From: Ideonella sp. A 288
GTDB lineage: Bacteria > Pseudomonadota > Gammaproteobacteria > Burkholderiales > Burkholderiaceae_C
DNA length: 43,249 nucleotides
Direction of reading: 5' to 3'
Assembly (NCBI RefSeq): GCF_002198735.1
Contig: NZ_MWLO01000128.1
Span: 135,200 to 178,448, forward strand
The notes under the pieces are model-generated. The model saw nothing but the letters and a program-made list of their open reading frames with translations, searched no databases and was not told the DNA's origin. Below are positions 1-9,258 of the stretch, one piece after another (the first letter of the stretch is position 1; every line of letters begins with the position of its first letter). The position numbers and the translations under genes are program-made.

Positions 1-1317
1 TCGGGGGCCTACCTGCCGGCCGACGGCAAGCCGGCGAACCACATCCCATTCGCGGCTGTAGCAGGCCTGGGCGCGGCCAACTGCGATGCCTGCCACAAGG
101 GCAGCGTGGCCACTTGGGCGAACGGCCGGCTCCATGCCAATGTGGGTGTGGTCAACCAGTGCGGCACCTGCCACACCGGCAGCTACCTGGCGGCCGTGGG
201 CAAGCCCGCGACGCCGTCGCATGCGGGCGTCAGCACCTGCGAGGGTTGCCACACCTCCACCTCCACCTGGGGCGGTGCCAAGCCCGACCACGCCACGTTC
301 AATGCCGCCACCAACTGTGCGAGCTGCCACAACGGCGCGCCGACCATCGGCAAATCGGCCTCGCACATGCCCGTGGGGGCCACCAACTGCTCGGCCTGCC
401 ACAACACCCGCACCTTCCGGCCCAGCACCTGGAACCACACCCAGACGGTCGTGACAGCCCAGTGCGCCACCTGCCACTCGGGGGCCTACCTGCCGGCCGA
501 CGGCAAGCCGGCCAACCACATCCCATTCGCGGCCGTCGCAGGCCTGGGCGCGGCCAATTGCGATGCCTGCCACAAGGGCAGCCTCGCCACCTGGGCCAAT
601 GGCCGACTGCACGCCAACGCCAGCATCGCCGCCCAGTGCGCCACCTGCCACAGCGGCGCCTATCTGGGTGCGGTCGGCAAGCCGGCCAATGCCACCCACG
701 CCACCATCGGCGCCACACCCTGCGAGAGCTGCCACAAGTCCACCGCCAACTGGCAGGCGGCCACCTTTGCCCACACGGCGGCCAACGCCGTGGGCACGGG
801 AACCTGCGACAACTGCCACAACGGCTCGGCGGCCAAGGGCAAGTCCAACACCCACGTGCCGATCACGGTGGCCGCGGCCAAGTGCGATGCCTGCCACCGC
901 TCGCAGGTGGCCTTTGCCACCGCGCTCACGATGAGCCACACCGCGGTCACCGGCATGGCCTGCAGGCAGTGCCACAACGGCGCCTACCTGTCCGAGGGCA
1001 CGCAAGGTGCACTGGCCAAGCCGAACAACCACGTGCCGGAGGCGCAACTGCTCAACGGCGCCACCATGGACTGCAACGCATGCCACACGGCCACCACGTC
1101 GTGGGGCACGACCCGCATGAATCACAACGGCAGCATGGGCAATGGCGCCGGCTGGTGCAAGGCCTGCCACCAGAGTGGCGCGAACTACGCCGGCGGCATG
1201 GAGAAGAAGGCGCTGAACCACGAAGCCAAGAAAGGTACGGTGCCCACCGACTGCTCGATGGCTGGCTGCCACCGGCCGTTGGGCAACAAGGGCGCGGCCT
1301 ACACGAAGTGGGATTGA
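1..1317 (+). CDS. Multihaem c-type cytochrome, 5' end outside window
   Basis: The frame is open from the first base, so the N-terminus and signal peptide lie upstream. The 438 visible codons contain 14 CXXCH haem-binding motifs (for example CDACH from codon 28, CGTCH, CEGCH, CASCH, CSACH, CATCH) and one terminal variant CSMAGCH (CX4CH, codons 418-424), so about 15 haems are predicted in this part alone. The rest is Ala/Gly/Thr/His/Asn rich without membrane segments, as in periplasmic or cell-surface multihaem cytochromes. The protein is built of tandem five-haem modules of about 159 residues beginning GAYLPADGKP. It is followed 40 nt later by an outer-membrane protein gene and then the ccm operon that would attach the haems. 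The specific redox partner cannot be read from the sequence; extracellular electron transfer is an inference. Confidence 0.93.
   Translation, partial: SGAYLPADGKPANHIPFAAVAGLGAANCDACHKGSVATWANGRLHANVGVVNQCGTCHTGSYLAAVGKPATPSHAGVSTCEGCHTSTSTWGGAKPDHATFNAATNCASCHNGAPTIGKSASHMPVGATNCSACHNTRTFRPSTWNHTQTVVTAQCATCHSGAYLPADGKPANHIPFAAVAGLGAANCDACHKGSLATWANGRLHANASIAAQCATCHSGAYLGAVGKPANATHATIGATPCESCHKSTANWQAATFAHTAANAVGTGTCDNCHNGSAAKGKSNTHVPITVAAAKCDACHRSQVAFATALTMSHTAVTGMACRQCHNGAYLSEGTQGALAKPNNHVPEAQLLNGATMDCNACHTATTSWGTTRMNHNGSMGNGAGWCKACHQSGANYAGGMEKKALNHEAKKGTVPTDCSMAGCHRPLGNKGAAYTKWD
1..1317 (+). repeat. Tandem coding modules in the multihaem cytochrome
   Basis: Bases 1-477 are repeated at 478-975, with near-identical DNA over the first 120 or so bases (only a few changes, mostly at third positions). 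A degenerate third copy starts near 976 (NGAYLSEG matching SGAYLPAD). Each full unit carries five CXXCH sites. The high DNA identity at the start of copies 1 and 2 suggests a recent duplication or gene conversion. More copies may lie upstream of the window. Confidence 0.85.
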
Positions 1318-1357
1318 CACAAAGGGACCGGCAGCCTGCCGGCGAGCGAGGGATCAC

Positions 1358-3802
1358 ATGAATCGTTGGAACAGCCACTGGCCCTTGTTGGGCCTGATGG
1401 GATGGAGCGCTCTGGCGCAGGCCCAGCTCATCGAGGACGTCGATGTCCGACCCGACGGACCCAGGGCGGTGGTGACGGTGCGCTTCGCCGCGCCGGTGCA
1501 GTACCTGCGCGCCGTCACGGCGCGGTCGGGCGACCTGGTGCAGGCGTTCTACGACGTGGTGCCCAACCGCGATGCGGTGGCGCCGGTGGACGGCCAGCGC
1601 AAGGTGCTGCGCGGTGGCGACGGGCTGCCGACGATCACCGTGTCCGACGAGGTCGACAACGGCCGCACGCGGCGCAAGCTGGTCATCCGGCTCGACGTCG
1701 CCACCCGGTTCACCGTGCGCGCGGGCCGCAGCAACCGCAGCATCGAACTGGTGCTCGACGGCCTCGGCGACGCCGCGCGCACGGTGGCCTCGCGAGGTCG
1801 GGCCACGCCGGTGGAGCCGACGCGGCGCTTCCAGATCGTGCTGCAGCGGTCGTCGTCGCCGATCCGCATGGAGCGGCCGCTGCCGAGGTCGCTGGGGACG
1901 ATCGAACTGCGCAACGTGGCCCGCGTGGTCGAAGGTCGCACGGAGTACGAGTTGAGCATCGGCCCGTTCAATACGCGGGACGAGGCGCAACAGGCCTTGC
2001 GGCAGTTGGGCGCATTCCCGGGCGCAGCCATCGAAGATCACGTGCCGACCGAGGGCCCGGCGCCCAAGGTGGCGGCCGAGGCGGCCGCAGGGGCAGCCTC
2101 GGCAGCGCCTGCCGAGGACATCGAATCGCGTGGACGAAGAGGGCTCGATGCAGCCAGGGCCTCCATCGCCCGCCAGGACGACGCAGCGGCCCTGGCTGGG
2201 CTGGATGAAGTGCTGTCGTTGCCACCGACCTCTGCCTCGCGCGACGCCCAGGCCCTGATCGGCGAGGTGCGCGAGCGTCTGGGCGACACCACCCGGGCTC
2301 GCGCCGAGTACGAGACCTTCCTGAAGTTGTACCCGCAGGGCGCCGACAGCCAGCGTGTGCGCGAGCGCCTGGCAGCCTTGCCCGCCCCGCTGGCCCGGGA
2401 GCCCGAACCAGTGAAACCCAGCAGCACCAGCACCTGGAGCGGGTCGTTCTCGCAGACCTATTACGGCGGCCAGTCGCAGACCCAGACCCAGCTGAAGGAG
2501 GACCTGCAGGGCACACCGCTGGAAGGCCAGATTCCGCAGGTGGTGTCCGACGAGACCATCTCCGCCACCGACCAGAAGCAGTTGCTGACCAGCGTCGACC
2601 TGGGCTGGCGCTACCGCGACGCCGAGCGCGACATCCGCTTCTCGTTCCGCGATTCGTTCACGGCCGACTTCATGCCGAGGCGCCCGTCGAGGAACCGGCT
2701 GTCGGCCTTGTTCGTCGACTACCGTTCGGTGCGCACCGGCATGTCGGTGCGGCTGGGCCGGCAGTCGGGCCTGGGCGGCGGTGTGCTCGGCCGCTTCGAT
2801 GGCGTGCTGCTGGGCTGGTCCTTCAAGCCGCGCTGGAAGCTCAGCGCCGTGGCTGGCGTGCCCACCGACAAGTTGCTCGACACCCGCCGACACTTCTATG
2901 GCGTGTCGCTCGACGCCGACGCACTGCTGCCGCAACTGGGAAGCAGCGTGTACGCCATCCAGCAGGTCATCGACGGGCACGTCGACCGCCGCGCGCTGGG
3001 GCACGAACTGCGCTACGTCAAGCCCAATGCCAGCGTGTTCACGCTGCTCGAGTACGACATCGCCCTCAAGGGCACGAACATCGCGTCCGCCCAGGGCCTG
3101 TTCATGACCGAGGGCAATTCGAGCATCAACGTCATGTACGACCGCCGCTCGACCCCCATGCTGATGCTGGGCAACGCCTTGTTCTTCGCGCCGCCGGGCG
3201 GCACCTTGCCGCGCCGCATCACCGACCTTCTGGGCCTGCAGACGCTGGACGCTGCCAAGCGCTACGTCAGCGCCACCACCGCCTACATGACGCAGGCCAA
3301 CGCCGGGTTCACCACGCCGATCACGCCACGCTGGCAGGCCGGCCTGGACCTGCGCCTGACCAACGTGGGCGCGCTGGCGCCGGTGGTCGACATCCCGGAA
3401 CTCGTCAACGGCCGTCCCGGCACTGGAAACCTGTACACCCTGGGCGTGCAGGCCATCGGCACCAACCTCTACTCGGCGCGCGACACGCACGTGATCAGCG
3501 CGTCAGTGGTGTCCGGCCCCGACCTGAAGGGCTGGCTGGCGTCGTACAACAACCTGTCGGTGCCCTGGGCGCAGTGGCAGTTCGAGCCCTCGTTGCGCCT
3601 GTACCGGCAGCGCCAGGCCACATTGCGGGGAACGATCACCACCTCGCGCTGGACGCCGGGTCTTCGGCTGAGCTATCGGCTGGGACAGCGCTGGACGCTC
3701 GAATCGGACCTGAGCGTCGAGTTCAGCAAAACCCGTGGCCCTACGCAGGACGAGTCCGCCACACGCGTGTTCTACTCGCTCGGTTACCGGTACGACTATT
3801 GA
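1358..3802 (+). CDS. Exported SPOR-like/TPR protein with C-terminal outer-membrane beta-barrel
   Basis: The 814-residue protein has a signal peptide (MNRWNSHWPLLGLMGWSALAQA, cleavage near residue 22). Residues 23-130 form a beta-rich N-terminal domain. A SPOR-like stretch lies near residues 195-225 (YELSIGPFNTRDEAQQAL), a low-complexity Ala/Glu linker follows, and residues 250-335 hold TPR-like helices (GDTTRARAEYETFLKLYP). From about 350 to the end there are alternating amphipathic strands, ending in FYSLGYRYDY. A terminal aromatic residue is typical of barrels assembled by BAM. It sits 40 nt after the multihaem cytochrome, probably in the same transcript, so a role as the outer-membrane partner of that cytochrome is plausible but inferred. 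I do not recognise a named family. Confidence 0.8.
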   Translation: MNRWNSHWPLLGLMGWSALAQAQLIEDVDVRPDGPRAVVTVRFAAPVQYLRAVTARSGDLVQAFYDVVPNRDAVAPVDGQRKVLRGGDGLPTITVSDEVDNGRTRRKLVIRLDVATRFTVRAGRSNRSIELVLDGLGDAARTVASRGRATPVEPTRRFQIVLQRSSSPIRMERPLPRSLGTIELRNVARVVEGRTEYELSIGPFNTRDEAQQALRQLGAFPGAAIEDHVPTEGPAPKVAAEAAAGAASAAPAEDIESRGRRGLDAARASIARQDDAAALAGLDEVLSLPPTSASRDAQALIGEVRERLGDTTRARAEYETFLKLYPQGADSQRVRERLAALPAPLAREPEPVKPSSTSTWSGSFSQTYYGGQSQTQTQLKEDLQGTPLEGQIPQVVSDETISATDQKQLLTSVDLGWRYRDAERDIRFSFRDSFTADFMPRRPSRNRLSALFVDYRSVRTGMSVRLGRQSGLGGGVLGRFDGVLLGWSFKPRWKLSAVAGVPTDKLLDTRRHFYGVSLDADALLPQLGSSVYAIQQVIDGHVDRRALGHELRYVKPNASVFTLLEYDIALKGTNIASAQGLFMTEGNSSINVMYDRRSTPMLMLGNALFFAPPGGTLPRRITDLLGLQTLDAAKRYVSATTAYMTQANAGFTTPITPRWQAGLDLRLTNVGALAPVVDIPELVNGRPGTGNLYTLGVQAIGTNLYSARDTHVISASVVSGPDLKGWLASYNNLSVPWAQWQFEPSLRLYRQRQATLRGTITTSRWTPGLRLSYRLGQRWTLESDLSVEFSKTRGPTQDESATRVFYSLGYRYDY

Positions 3803-3948
3803 TGTCCCGATGCTGGCCCGATCGACGAGCCGCCCGGGTGGGAGCGGTGTGTCCAGCGGGTCGGGGCCTCTGGGTAGGAGGCCCTCCCGACGGGCTGCGG
3901 CCAAGGCACCACTTGAGCATTGTCAAGAAGCGCGGTCCCCGCGTCCGA

Positions 3949-3954
3949 TAGCAT
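3949..3954 (+). promoter_or_regulatory. Candidate -10 element ahead of ccmA
   Basis: The 239-nt gap 3803-4041 holds no convincing gene. It contains TAGCAT at 3949-3954, close to the sigma-70 -10 consensus. TTGTCA at 3920-3925 lies upstream, but its 23-nt spacer is longer than usual. This is the only candidate start for the ccm operon that I can see. Confidence 0.3.
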
Positions 3955-4041
3955 CCGCCCGGTCGTTCAAGGCGATGGTCCCCGAGTGTCTTGGGTGGCC
4001 GGTCGCCGCGGACGCACCTCTCACCCTTTCGACCTGACACG

Positions 4042-4689
4042 ATGACGCAATCGACCGGCCCGCTGGCCGCCCAGGCCCTGGCCTGCCGGCGCGGGCGCCG
4101 CAAACTGTTCGCCGGCCTCGACCTCCAGCTCGAGCCCGGCAGTGTCACGTGGTTGCGCGGCACCAATGGCAGCGGCAAGACCAGCCTGATGCGCATCCTG
4201 GCCGGGCTGTCGCAGCCGTTCGAGGGCGAGGTCACCTGGGCCGGCACGCCGCTGCGCAAGGCCGGCATGGCCGCCCGGTCGTCGGTGCTGTACATCGGGC
4301 ACGCCAACGCACTGAAGGACGACCTGACCCTGGCCGAGTCGGTGGCCTTCCTCGGTGGCCTGTCCGGCATCGATGGCGGCCAGGCGCGGGCGCGCGCGGC
4401 GCTCGATCGCCTGGGGCTGGCTTCGCGCGCAGATGCCGCGGTGCGCACCCTGTCGCAGGGTCAGCGGCGCCGCGGTGCGCTGGCCCGCCTGGCCTTGGAC
4501 GACGCGCCGCGCACCTGGATCCTCGACGAGCCCTTCGACGCGCTCGACCAGGCCAGCGTGCGCATCCTCAGCCGCCTCATCGAGGCCAACGCCGCGCGCC
4601 AGGGGGCGGTGCTGCTGACCAGCCACCAGACGATCGAGATCGCCGGCGCGCGCGAATTCGACCTCGAGCCTTGGCGGGCCGGACCATGA
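4042..4689 (+). CDS. ccmA: Haem exporter ATP-binding protein CcmA
   Basis: This is the ABC ATPase of the CcmABCD complex, which releases holo-CcmE after haem transfer in System I cytochrome c maturation. The 215-residue protein shows Walker A (GTNGSGKTSL, about residues 38-47), the ABC signature (LSQGQRRR) and Walker B with the catalytic Glu (TWILDEPFDALD). The ATG at 4042 was chosen because the protein then begins at the family's normal position; longer in-frame starts add an unrelated leader. Its stop overlaps the ccmB start as ATGA. It is the first gene of a nine-gene cluster in the usual order. Identification is secure. Confidence 0.96.
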   Translation: MTQSTGPLAAQALACRRGRRKLFAGLDLQLEPGSVTWLRGTNGSGKTSLMRILAGLSQPFEGEVTWAGTPLRKAGMAARSSVLYIGHANALKDDLTLAESVAFLGGLSGIDGGQARARAALDRLGLASRADAAVRTLSQGQRRRGALARLALDDAPRTWILDEPFDALDQASVRILSRLIEANAARQGAVLLTSHQTIEIAGAREFDLEPWRAGP

Positions 4690-5351
4690 GCATCCTCATC
4701 GCGGTGGCCGGTCGAGACCTGTTGCTGGCGCGCCGCCGGCGCATCGAGGCCTTGCTGCCGCTCGGTTTCTTCATCTGTGCCGCGGGCCTGTTTCCCATCG
4801 GGGTGGGCCCAGAGCCGCAGATGCTGCGCCAGATGGCGCCCGGCGTCGTCTGGGTGTGCGCGCTGCTGGCGGCCATGTTGTCGGTGACGCAGATGTTCTC
4901 CAGCGACCACCAGGACGGCTCGCTCGAGCAGATGCTGCTGTCGTCCAAGCCGTTGGTCGAGGTGGTGCTGGGCAAGGTGCTGGCACACTGGCTGTCGTCT
5001 TGCATGCCGCTGGTCGTGGCCGCGCCGCTCATCGGCGTCCTGTTCGGCATGCACGCGGCGTCGATCGGCATCCTGGCGCTCACGCTGCTGCTGGGCACGC
5101 CCATCCTCAGCCTGTTGGGGGCGGTGGGTGCAGCGCTCACCCTGGGCCTGCGCAGCGGCGCGGCGCTGGTGTTCCTGCTCGTGCTGCCGCTGACCATCCC
5201 GGCGCTGATCTTCGGCACCGGGGCGGTCGGTGCGGTCGATTCCGGCCTGTCGCCGCAGGCCCACTTTTCCCTGCTCGGCGCGTTGCTGATCGTCACCCTG
5301 CTCGGCGCCCCCCTGGCCACGGCCGCGGCCCTGCGCATCTCGCTGGATTGA
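4686..5351 (+). CDS. ccmB: Haem exporter permease CcmB
   Basis: The 221-residue integral membrane protein has about six hydrophobic segments and is the permease partner of CcmA. Family features are the N-terminal basic stretch LARRRRIEALLPLGFF and the conserved FSSDHQDGSLEQMLLS region after the second membrane segment. The ATG at 4686 overlaps the ccmA stop by 4 nt, which argues for this start over upstream in-frame codons inside ccmA. ccmC begins 5 nt after its stop. Confidence 0.95.
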   Translation: MSILIAVAGRDLLLARRRRIEALLPLGFFICAAGLFPIGVGPEPQMLRQMAPGVVWVCALLAAMLSVTQMFSSDHQDGSLEQMLLSSKPLVEVVLGKVLAHWLSSCMPLVVAAPLIGVLFGMHAASIGILALTLLLGTPILSLLGAVGAALTLGLRSGAALVFLLVLPLTIPALIFGTGAVGAVDSGLSPQAHFSLLGALLIVTLLGAPLATAAALRISLD

Positions 5352-5356
5352 ACTAA

Positions 5357-6124
5357 ATGAACCTTGCCAAGTCTCCCACCCGATGGAGCACATTCGCCGC
5401 GCCCTCCCGGTACTTCGACCTGTCGGGCCGACTCATCCCCTGGTTCTGGGCCGTGGCGCTTGTGCTCGCCGTGGCGGGCCTGTACATCGGCTTCTTCGTG
5501 GCGCCCACCGATCACCAGCAGGGCGAGTCGTACCGCATCATCTTCATCCACGTGCCCGCTGCGTGGATGTCGATGCTGATCTACCTGGTGATGGCCTTCT
5601 GGGCGGCCTGGGGATGGATGCTCAACGCCCGCATGGCGTCGATGTACGCGCGTGCGCTGGCCCCCACCGGCGCGATGTTCACCTTTGTCGCCCTCTGGAC
5701 CGGCGCCCTGTGGGGCAAGCCGACCTGGGGCACCTGGTGGGTCTGGGACGCACGGCTCACCTCCGAGTTCATCCTGTTGCTGCTGTACATCGGCTACATC
5801 GCGCTCACGGAGGCCATCGACGACGCGCGCCGCGCCGCGCATGCCGGCGCTCTGCTGGCCCTGGTGGGCGCCGTCAACATCCCGATCATCTATTTCTCGG
5901 TGCGCTGGTGGAACACGCTGCACCAGGGGGCCACGATCAAGTTGACCGCCGCACCGGCCATGGTCGATACCATGCTGACAGCCATGTTGCTGATGACATT
6001 CAGCTTCTGGGCCTACAGTTTTGCAGTCGTGTTCACCCGAGCGCGGGCCATCGTGCTCGAGCAGGAGTCGGACACGGAATGGGTGAGGGCCCTTGTGAAC
6101 AACCGCCGAGAGACCACATCATGA
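5357..6124 (+). CDS. ccmC: Haem lyase/transfer protein CcmC
   Basis: This membrane protein loads haem onto CcmE. The 255 residues contain six predicted membrane helices and the tryptophan-rich WWD signature [16 protein letters not shown], which binds haem at the periplasmic face. Conserved histidines flank it (FIHVPAAWM before and NTLHQG after). The gene lies between ccmB (5-nt gap) and ccmD (ATGA overlap). Length and motif order match the family. Confidence 0.96.
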   Translation: MNLAKSPTRWSTFAAPSRYFDLSGRLIPWFWAVALVLAVAGLYIGFFVAPTDHQQGESYRIIFIHVPAAWMSMLIYLVMAFWAAWGWMLNARMASMYARALAPTGAMFTFVALWTGALWGKPTWGTWWVWDARLTSEFILLLLYIGYIALTEAIDDARRAAHAGALLALVGAVNIPIIYFSVRWWNTLHQGATIKLTAAPAMVDTMLTAMLLMTFSFWAYSFAVVFTRARAIVLEQESDTEWVRALVNNRRETTS

Positions 6125-6285
6125 CCTGGAACTCACTGAACGACTTTCTCCACATGGGCGGCTACGGCCTGTACGTGTGGGGTTCCTACGGCGTCACCCT
6201 GTTGGTGATGGTGGCCGAGCCGCTGTTGGCCGGCAATCGACTGCGCACGGCCCACCGGGCCGCTGCCGAGGAGCATGCAGCATGA
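6121..6285 (+). CDS. ccmD: Small membrane protein CcmD
   Basis: A 54-residue protein with one transmembrane segment ([19 protein letters not shown]) preceded by the typical [10 protein letters not shown] stretch and followed by a charged tail. CcmD holds CcmABC and CcmE together and is needed to release holo-CcmE. The ATG overlaps the ccmC stop (ATGA), and its own stop overlaps the ccmE ATG in the same way. Position and size support the call although the sequence family is weakly conserved. Confidence 0.9.
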   Translation: MTWNSLNDFLHMGGYGLYVWGSYGVTLLVMVAEPLLAGNRLRTAHRAAAEEHAA

Positions 6286-6755
6286 AGCCCCGCCACAAAC
6301 GTGCCGCCATCGTCGTAGGGGTGCTCGCCGCTGTCGGCGTCGTCGTGGGCCTCGTGCTCAATGCCTTCAACAGCAACCTGGTCTTCTTCTACACGCCCAC
6401 CCAGATCGCGTCCAACGAGGCTCCGCAGGGCCGCACCTTCCGCATCGGCGGACTGGTGAAGGAGGGCAGCGTGCTGCGTGACGGCGTGACCGTGCGTTTC
6501 ACCGTCACCGACACCGCGCAGCACGTGCCGGTTCGCTTCGAAGGCGTGCTGCCCGACCTGTTCAAGGAAGGCAAAGGCGTGGTCGCCCAGGGCCAGTTGG
6601 GCAGCGACGGCATCTTCGCCGCCAAGGAAGTGCTGGCCAAGCACGACGAGAACTACATGCCGCCAGAGGCCGCCGAGGCGCTGAAGAAGGCCGGCGCCAT
6701 GAAGGGCCAGACCACCGTCGTGCAGTCCGGCATGGGCGGCGAGGCACGCAAGTGA
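6282..6755 (+). CDS. ccmE: Haem chaperone CcmE
   Basis: This periplasmic haem chaperone is anchored by one N-terminal membrane helix (residues about 8-30, after MKPRHKR). The OB-fold core follows, then the haem-ligating motif [10 protein letters not shown], whose His covalently binds haem and whose Tyr coordinates it. The C-terminal tail is flexible. At 157 residues it has the family length. The ATG at 6282 overlaps the ccmD stop, and the stop overlaps the GTG start of ccmF. Confidence 0.97.
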   Translation: MKPRHKRAAIVVGVLAAVGVVVGLVLNAFNSNLVFFYTPTQIASNEAPQGRTFRIGGLVKEGSVLRDGVTVRFTVTDTAQHVPVRFEGVLPDLFKEGKGVVAQGQLGSDGIFAAKEVLAKHDENYMPPEAAEALKKAGAMKGQTTVVQSGMGGEARK

Positions 6756-8734
6756 TCCCGGAACTCGGCCACTTCCTGCTCATCCTCGCGCTCGGCGTGG
6801 CCCTCGCACAGGGGGCTCTGCCCTTGGCCGGCGCCCATCGGGGCCGCGCCGACTGGATGGCCATGGCGCGCCCGCTGGCCTGGGCTCAGTTCGCCCTGGT
6901 GACGGCGTCGTTCGTGTGCCTGACGGTGTCGTTCGTGCAGTACGACTTCTCGGTGCTGTACGTTGCGTCCAACTCCAATTCGGCCACGCCGCTGGCCTAC
7001 CGAATGGCCGGGGTGTGGGGCGGCCACGAGGGCTCGCTGCTCCTGTGGCTGTTCATGCTCAACGTGTGGACGGTGGCGGTGGCGGGCTTCAGCCAGCGGC
7101 TGCCAAAGGAGTTCCTCGCGCGCATCATCGGGGTGCTGGGGCTGGTGTCGGTGGGCTTCCTGCTCTTCACGCTGATCACCTCGAACCCGTTCGAACGCCT
7201 GATCCCCGCCGCGGCCGACGGGCGCGACCTGAACCCGCTGCTGCAAGACCCGGGCATGGTGGTGCACCCACCGATGCTCTACATGGGCTACGTCGGGTTC
7301 TCGGTGGCCTATGCGTTTGCGATCGCCGCGCTGCTGGGCGGCCAACTCGACAACGCCTGGGCCCGCTGGACGCGGCCCTGGACAACCGCAGCCTGGATCT
7401 TCCTCACCTTCGGCATCGGCCTGGGCAGTTGGTGGGCCTACAACGAGCTGGGTTGGGGCGGCTGGTGGTTCTGGGATCCGGTCGAGAACGCTTCCTTCAT
7501 GCCCTGGCTGGTGGGCACGGCACTGATCCACTCGCTGGCCGTGACCGAGAAGCGCGGCAGCTTCAAGGTCTGGACGGTGCTGCTGGCGATCATGGCGTTC
7601 TCGCTGTCGCTGCTGGGCACCTTCCTCGTCCGCTCGGGCGTGCTGTCGTCGGTGCACGCCTTTGCCACCGACCCGCGGCGCGGCCTGTTCATCCTGGCCT
7701 TCCTGGTCATCGCCATCGGCGCCTCGCTGGTGCTGTACGCCTGGCGAGCCCCCAAGGTCGGCCTCGGCCAGCGCTTTGGCCTGGTGTCGAAGGAATCGAT
7801 GCTGATGGTCAACAACATGCTGCTGGCCGTGGCCACCGGCGCGGTGCTGCTGGGCACGCTGTACCCGCTGTTCCTCGACGCCATGGGCCTGGGCAAGATC
7901 TCGGTCGGTCCGCCGTACTTCGACACCGTGTTCGGCATGCTGATGGCGCCACTGTTGCTGATGATGGGCATCGGCCCGCTGGTGCGCTGGAAGAACGACG
8001 ACGCCACCAGCCTCGCGCGGCGCCTGCGCTGGGCGGCGCCCCTGTCGCTGGCTGCGGCGCTGGCCGTGGGATGGGCGAATGGCCGCATCTCGCCGGTGGC
8101 CACCGGCGGCCTGGCATTGGCGTTCTGGATCGTCGCCAGCCTGGTGGTCGATCTGCGCGAGCGCCTGCGTCCCACCGGCCATGCCACCAGCCTGCTCGGC
8201 CGCGCCCGCCTGTTGCCGTTGGCGATGATCGGCATGATGGTCGCGCACTTCGGCGTGGCCGCCTTCGCGTTCGGCGTGGCGATGGTCAAGACCTACGAGA
8301 TCGAACGCGACGTGAAGATGGGGCCGGACACCCGCACCGAGCTCAACGGCTACACCTTCCGCATGCTCTCGATGCGCGAGGTCGAGGGCCCCAACTACGC
8401 CGCGGTGCGCGGGCAGATCGAAGTCAGCCATGGCGGCAAGGTCATCGCGATGCTGCAGCCCGAAAAGCGCATCTACCGCGTGCAGAACAACCCGATGACC
8501 GAGGCCGCCGTGGACAGCAACATGCTGCGCGACCTGTATGTGTCGATGGGTGAGCAACTGCCGTCAGGCGAGTGGGTCGTTCGGGTGCAGCACAAGCCGT
8601 TCATCAACTGGATCTGGGCCGGTTGCCTGATCATGATGCTGGGCGGTGTCCTGGCTGCCAGCGACAAGCGCTACCGCGTGCGCCAGACGCGCACGGTCGA
8701 CTACGCCGGCATGGCCGACGGGGGCCGGGCGTGA
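6752..8734 (+). CDS. ccmF: Cytochrome c haem lyase subunit CcmF
   Basis: The 660-residue polytopic membrane protein is the core haem lyase that ligates haem to CXXCH apocytochromes. The WWD motif is seen as [18 protein letters not shown]. Conserved features before and after it include [10 protein letters not shown], the [13 protein letters not shown] stretch and the ATDPRRG loop. The start is GTG at 6752, overlapping the ccmE stop (GTGA). The multihaem cytochrome at the start of the window would be an obvious client. Confidence 0.97.
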   Translation: MIPELGHFLLILALGVALAQGALPLAGAHRGRADWMAMARPLAWAQFALVTASFVCLTVSFVQYDFSVLYVASNSNSATPLAYRMAGVWGGHEGSLLLWLFMLNVWTVAVAGFSQRLPKEFLARIIGVLGLVSVGFLLFTLITSNPFERLIPAAADGRDLNPLLQDPGMVVHPPMLYMGYVGFSVAYAFAIAALLGGQLDNAWARWTRPWTTAAWIFLTFGIGLGSWWAYNELGWGGWWFWDPVENASFMPWLVGTALIHSLAVTEKRGSFKVWTVLLAIMAFSLSLLGTFLVRSGVLSSVHAFATDPRRGLFILAFLVIAIGASLVLYAWRAPKVGLGQRFGLVSKESMLMVNNMLLAVATGAVLLGTLYPLFLDAMGLGKISVGPPYFDTVFGMLMAPLLLMMGIGPLVRWKNDDATSLARRLRWAAPLSLAAALAVGWANGRISPVATGGLALAFWIVASLVVDLRERLRPTGHATSLLGRARLLPLAMIGMMVAHFGVAAFAFGVAMVKTYEIERDVKMGPDTRTELNGYTFRMLSMREVEGPNYAAVRGQIEVSHGGKVIAMLQPEKRIYRVQNNPMTEAAVDSNMLRDLYVSMGEQLPSGEWVVRVQHKPFINWIWAGCLIMMLGGVLAASDKRYRVRQTRTVDYAGMADGGRA

Positions 8735-9258
8735 ACAAGAAGCTGCTGTGGCCGCTGGGCATCTTCCTGGTGCTGGTGGCCTTCCTGGGGGTTGGTCTGA
8801 ACCTCAATCCTCGAGAAGTGCCGTCGCCGCTGGTGGGCAAGCCGGCGCCCGGGTTCAGCACGGCGTCGTTGGTGGCCCCCGAGCGCGTGCTGCGCAAGGA
8901 GGACATGCTGGGCAAGGTGTGGCTGCTCAACGTCTGGGCCTCATGGTGCGGCGCCTGCCGAGAAGAGCATCCGGTGCTGGTGGCCTACGCCCGGTCGGGG
9001 GGCGTGCCCATCTACGGGCTGAACTACAAGGACCAGCGCAAGGACGCCCTGGGCTGGCTGAAGGACTTCGGCAACCCTTATGTCGATTCGCTGTTCGACC
9101 TGGACGGCCGCATCGGCATCGACTACGGCGTCTACGGCGTGCCCGAGACCTTCGTCATCGATCGTGCCGGGGTCATCCGCTACAAGCACATCGGCCCGGT
9201 CACGCCGCAGGTGCTGCGCGACAAGATCGAACCGCTGCTGAGGCAACTCAATGGCTAG
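8731..9258 (+). CDS. ccmG: Thiol:disulfide oxidoreductase CcmG/DsbE
   Basis: This membrane-anchored periplasmic thioredoxin-like protein reduces the CXXCH cysteines of apocytochromes. One N-terminal membrane helix (LLWPLGIFLVLVAFLGVGL) precedes a thioredoxin fold with the active site WCGAC and the cis-proline loop GVPETFVID. At 175 residues it has the family length. It starts at GTG 8731, overlapping the ccmF stop, and its 3' end overlaps ccmH by 8 nt. The Gly-Ala pair between the active cysteines differs from E. coli CcmG (PTC) but is compatible with function. Confidence 0.96.
   Translation: MNKKLLWPLGIFLVLVAFLGVGLNLNPREVPSPLVGKPAPGFSTASLVAPERVLRKEDMLGKVWLLNVWASWCGACREEHPVLVAYARSGGVPIYGLNYKDQRKDALGWLKDFGNPYVDSLFDLDGRIGIDYGVYGVPETFVIDRAGVIRYKHIGPVTPQVLRDKIEPLLRQLNG

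Noticed and set aside
1-975. CRISPR-like or non-coding tandem repeat
   Set aside because: The repeat period is 477-498 bp, is in frame and preserves CXXCH codons; it is a protein module repeat.
1052-3490. Long reverse-strand open frame opposite the outer-membrane protein
   Set aside because: Composition is Arg/His/Gln-rich with no domain pattern, and the plus-strand frame has a signal peptide and barrel ending; it is an antisense shadow in GC-rich DNA.
3803-4041. Extra coding sequence upstream of ccmA
   Set aside because: The in-frame extension to 3991 lacks family similarity and contains no ribosome-binding site; 4042 gives the normal CcmA start.
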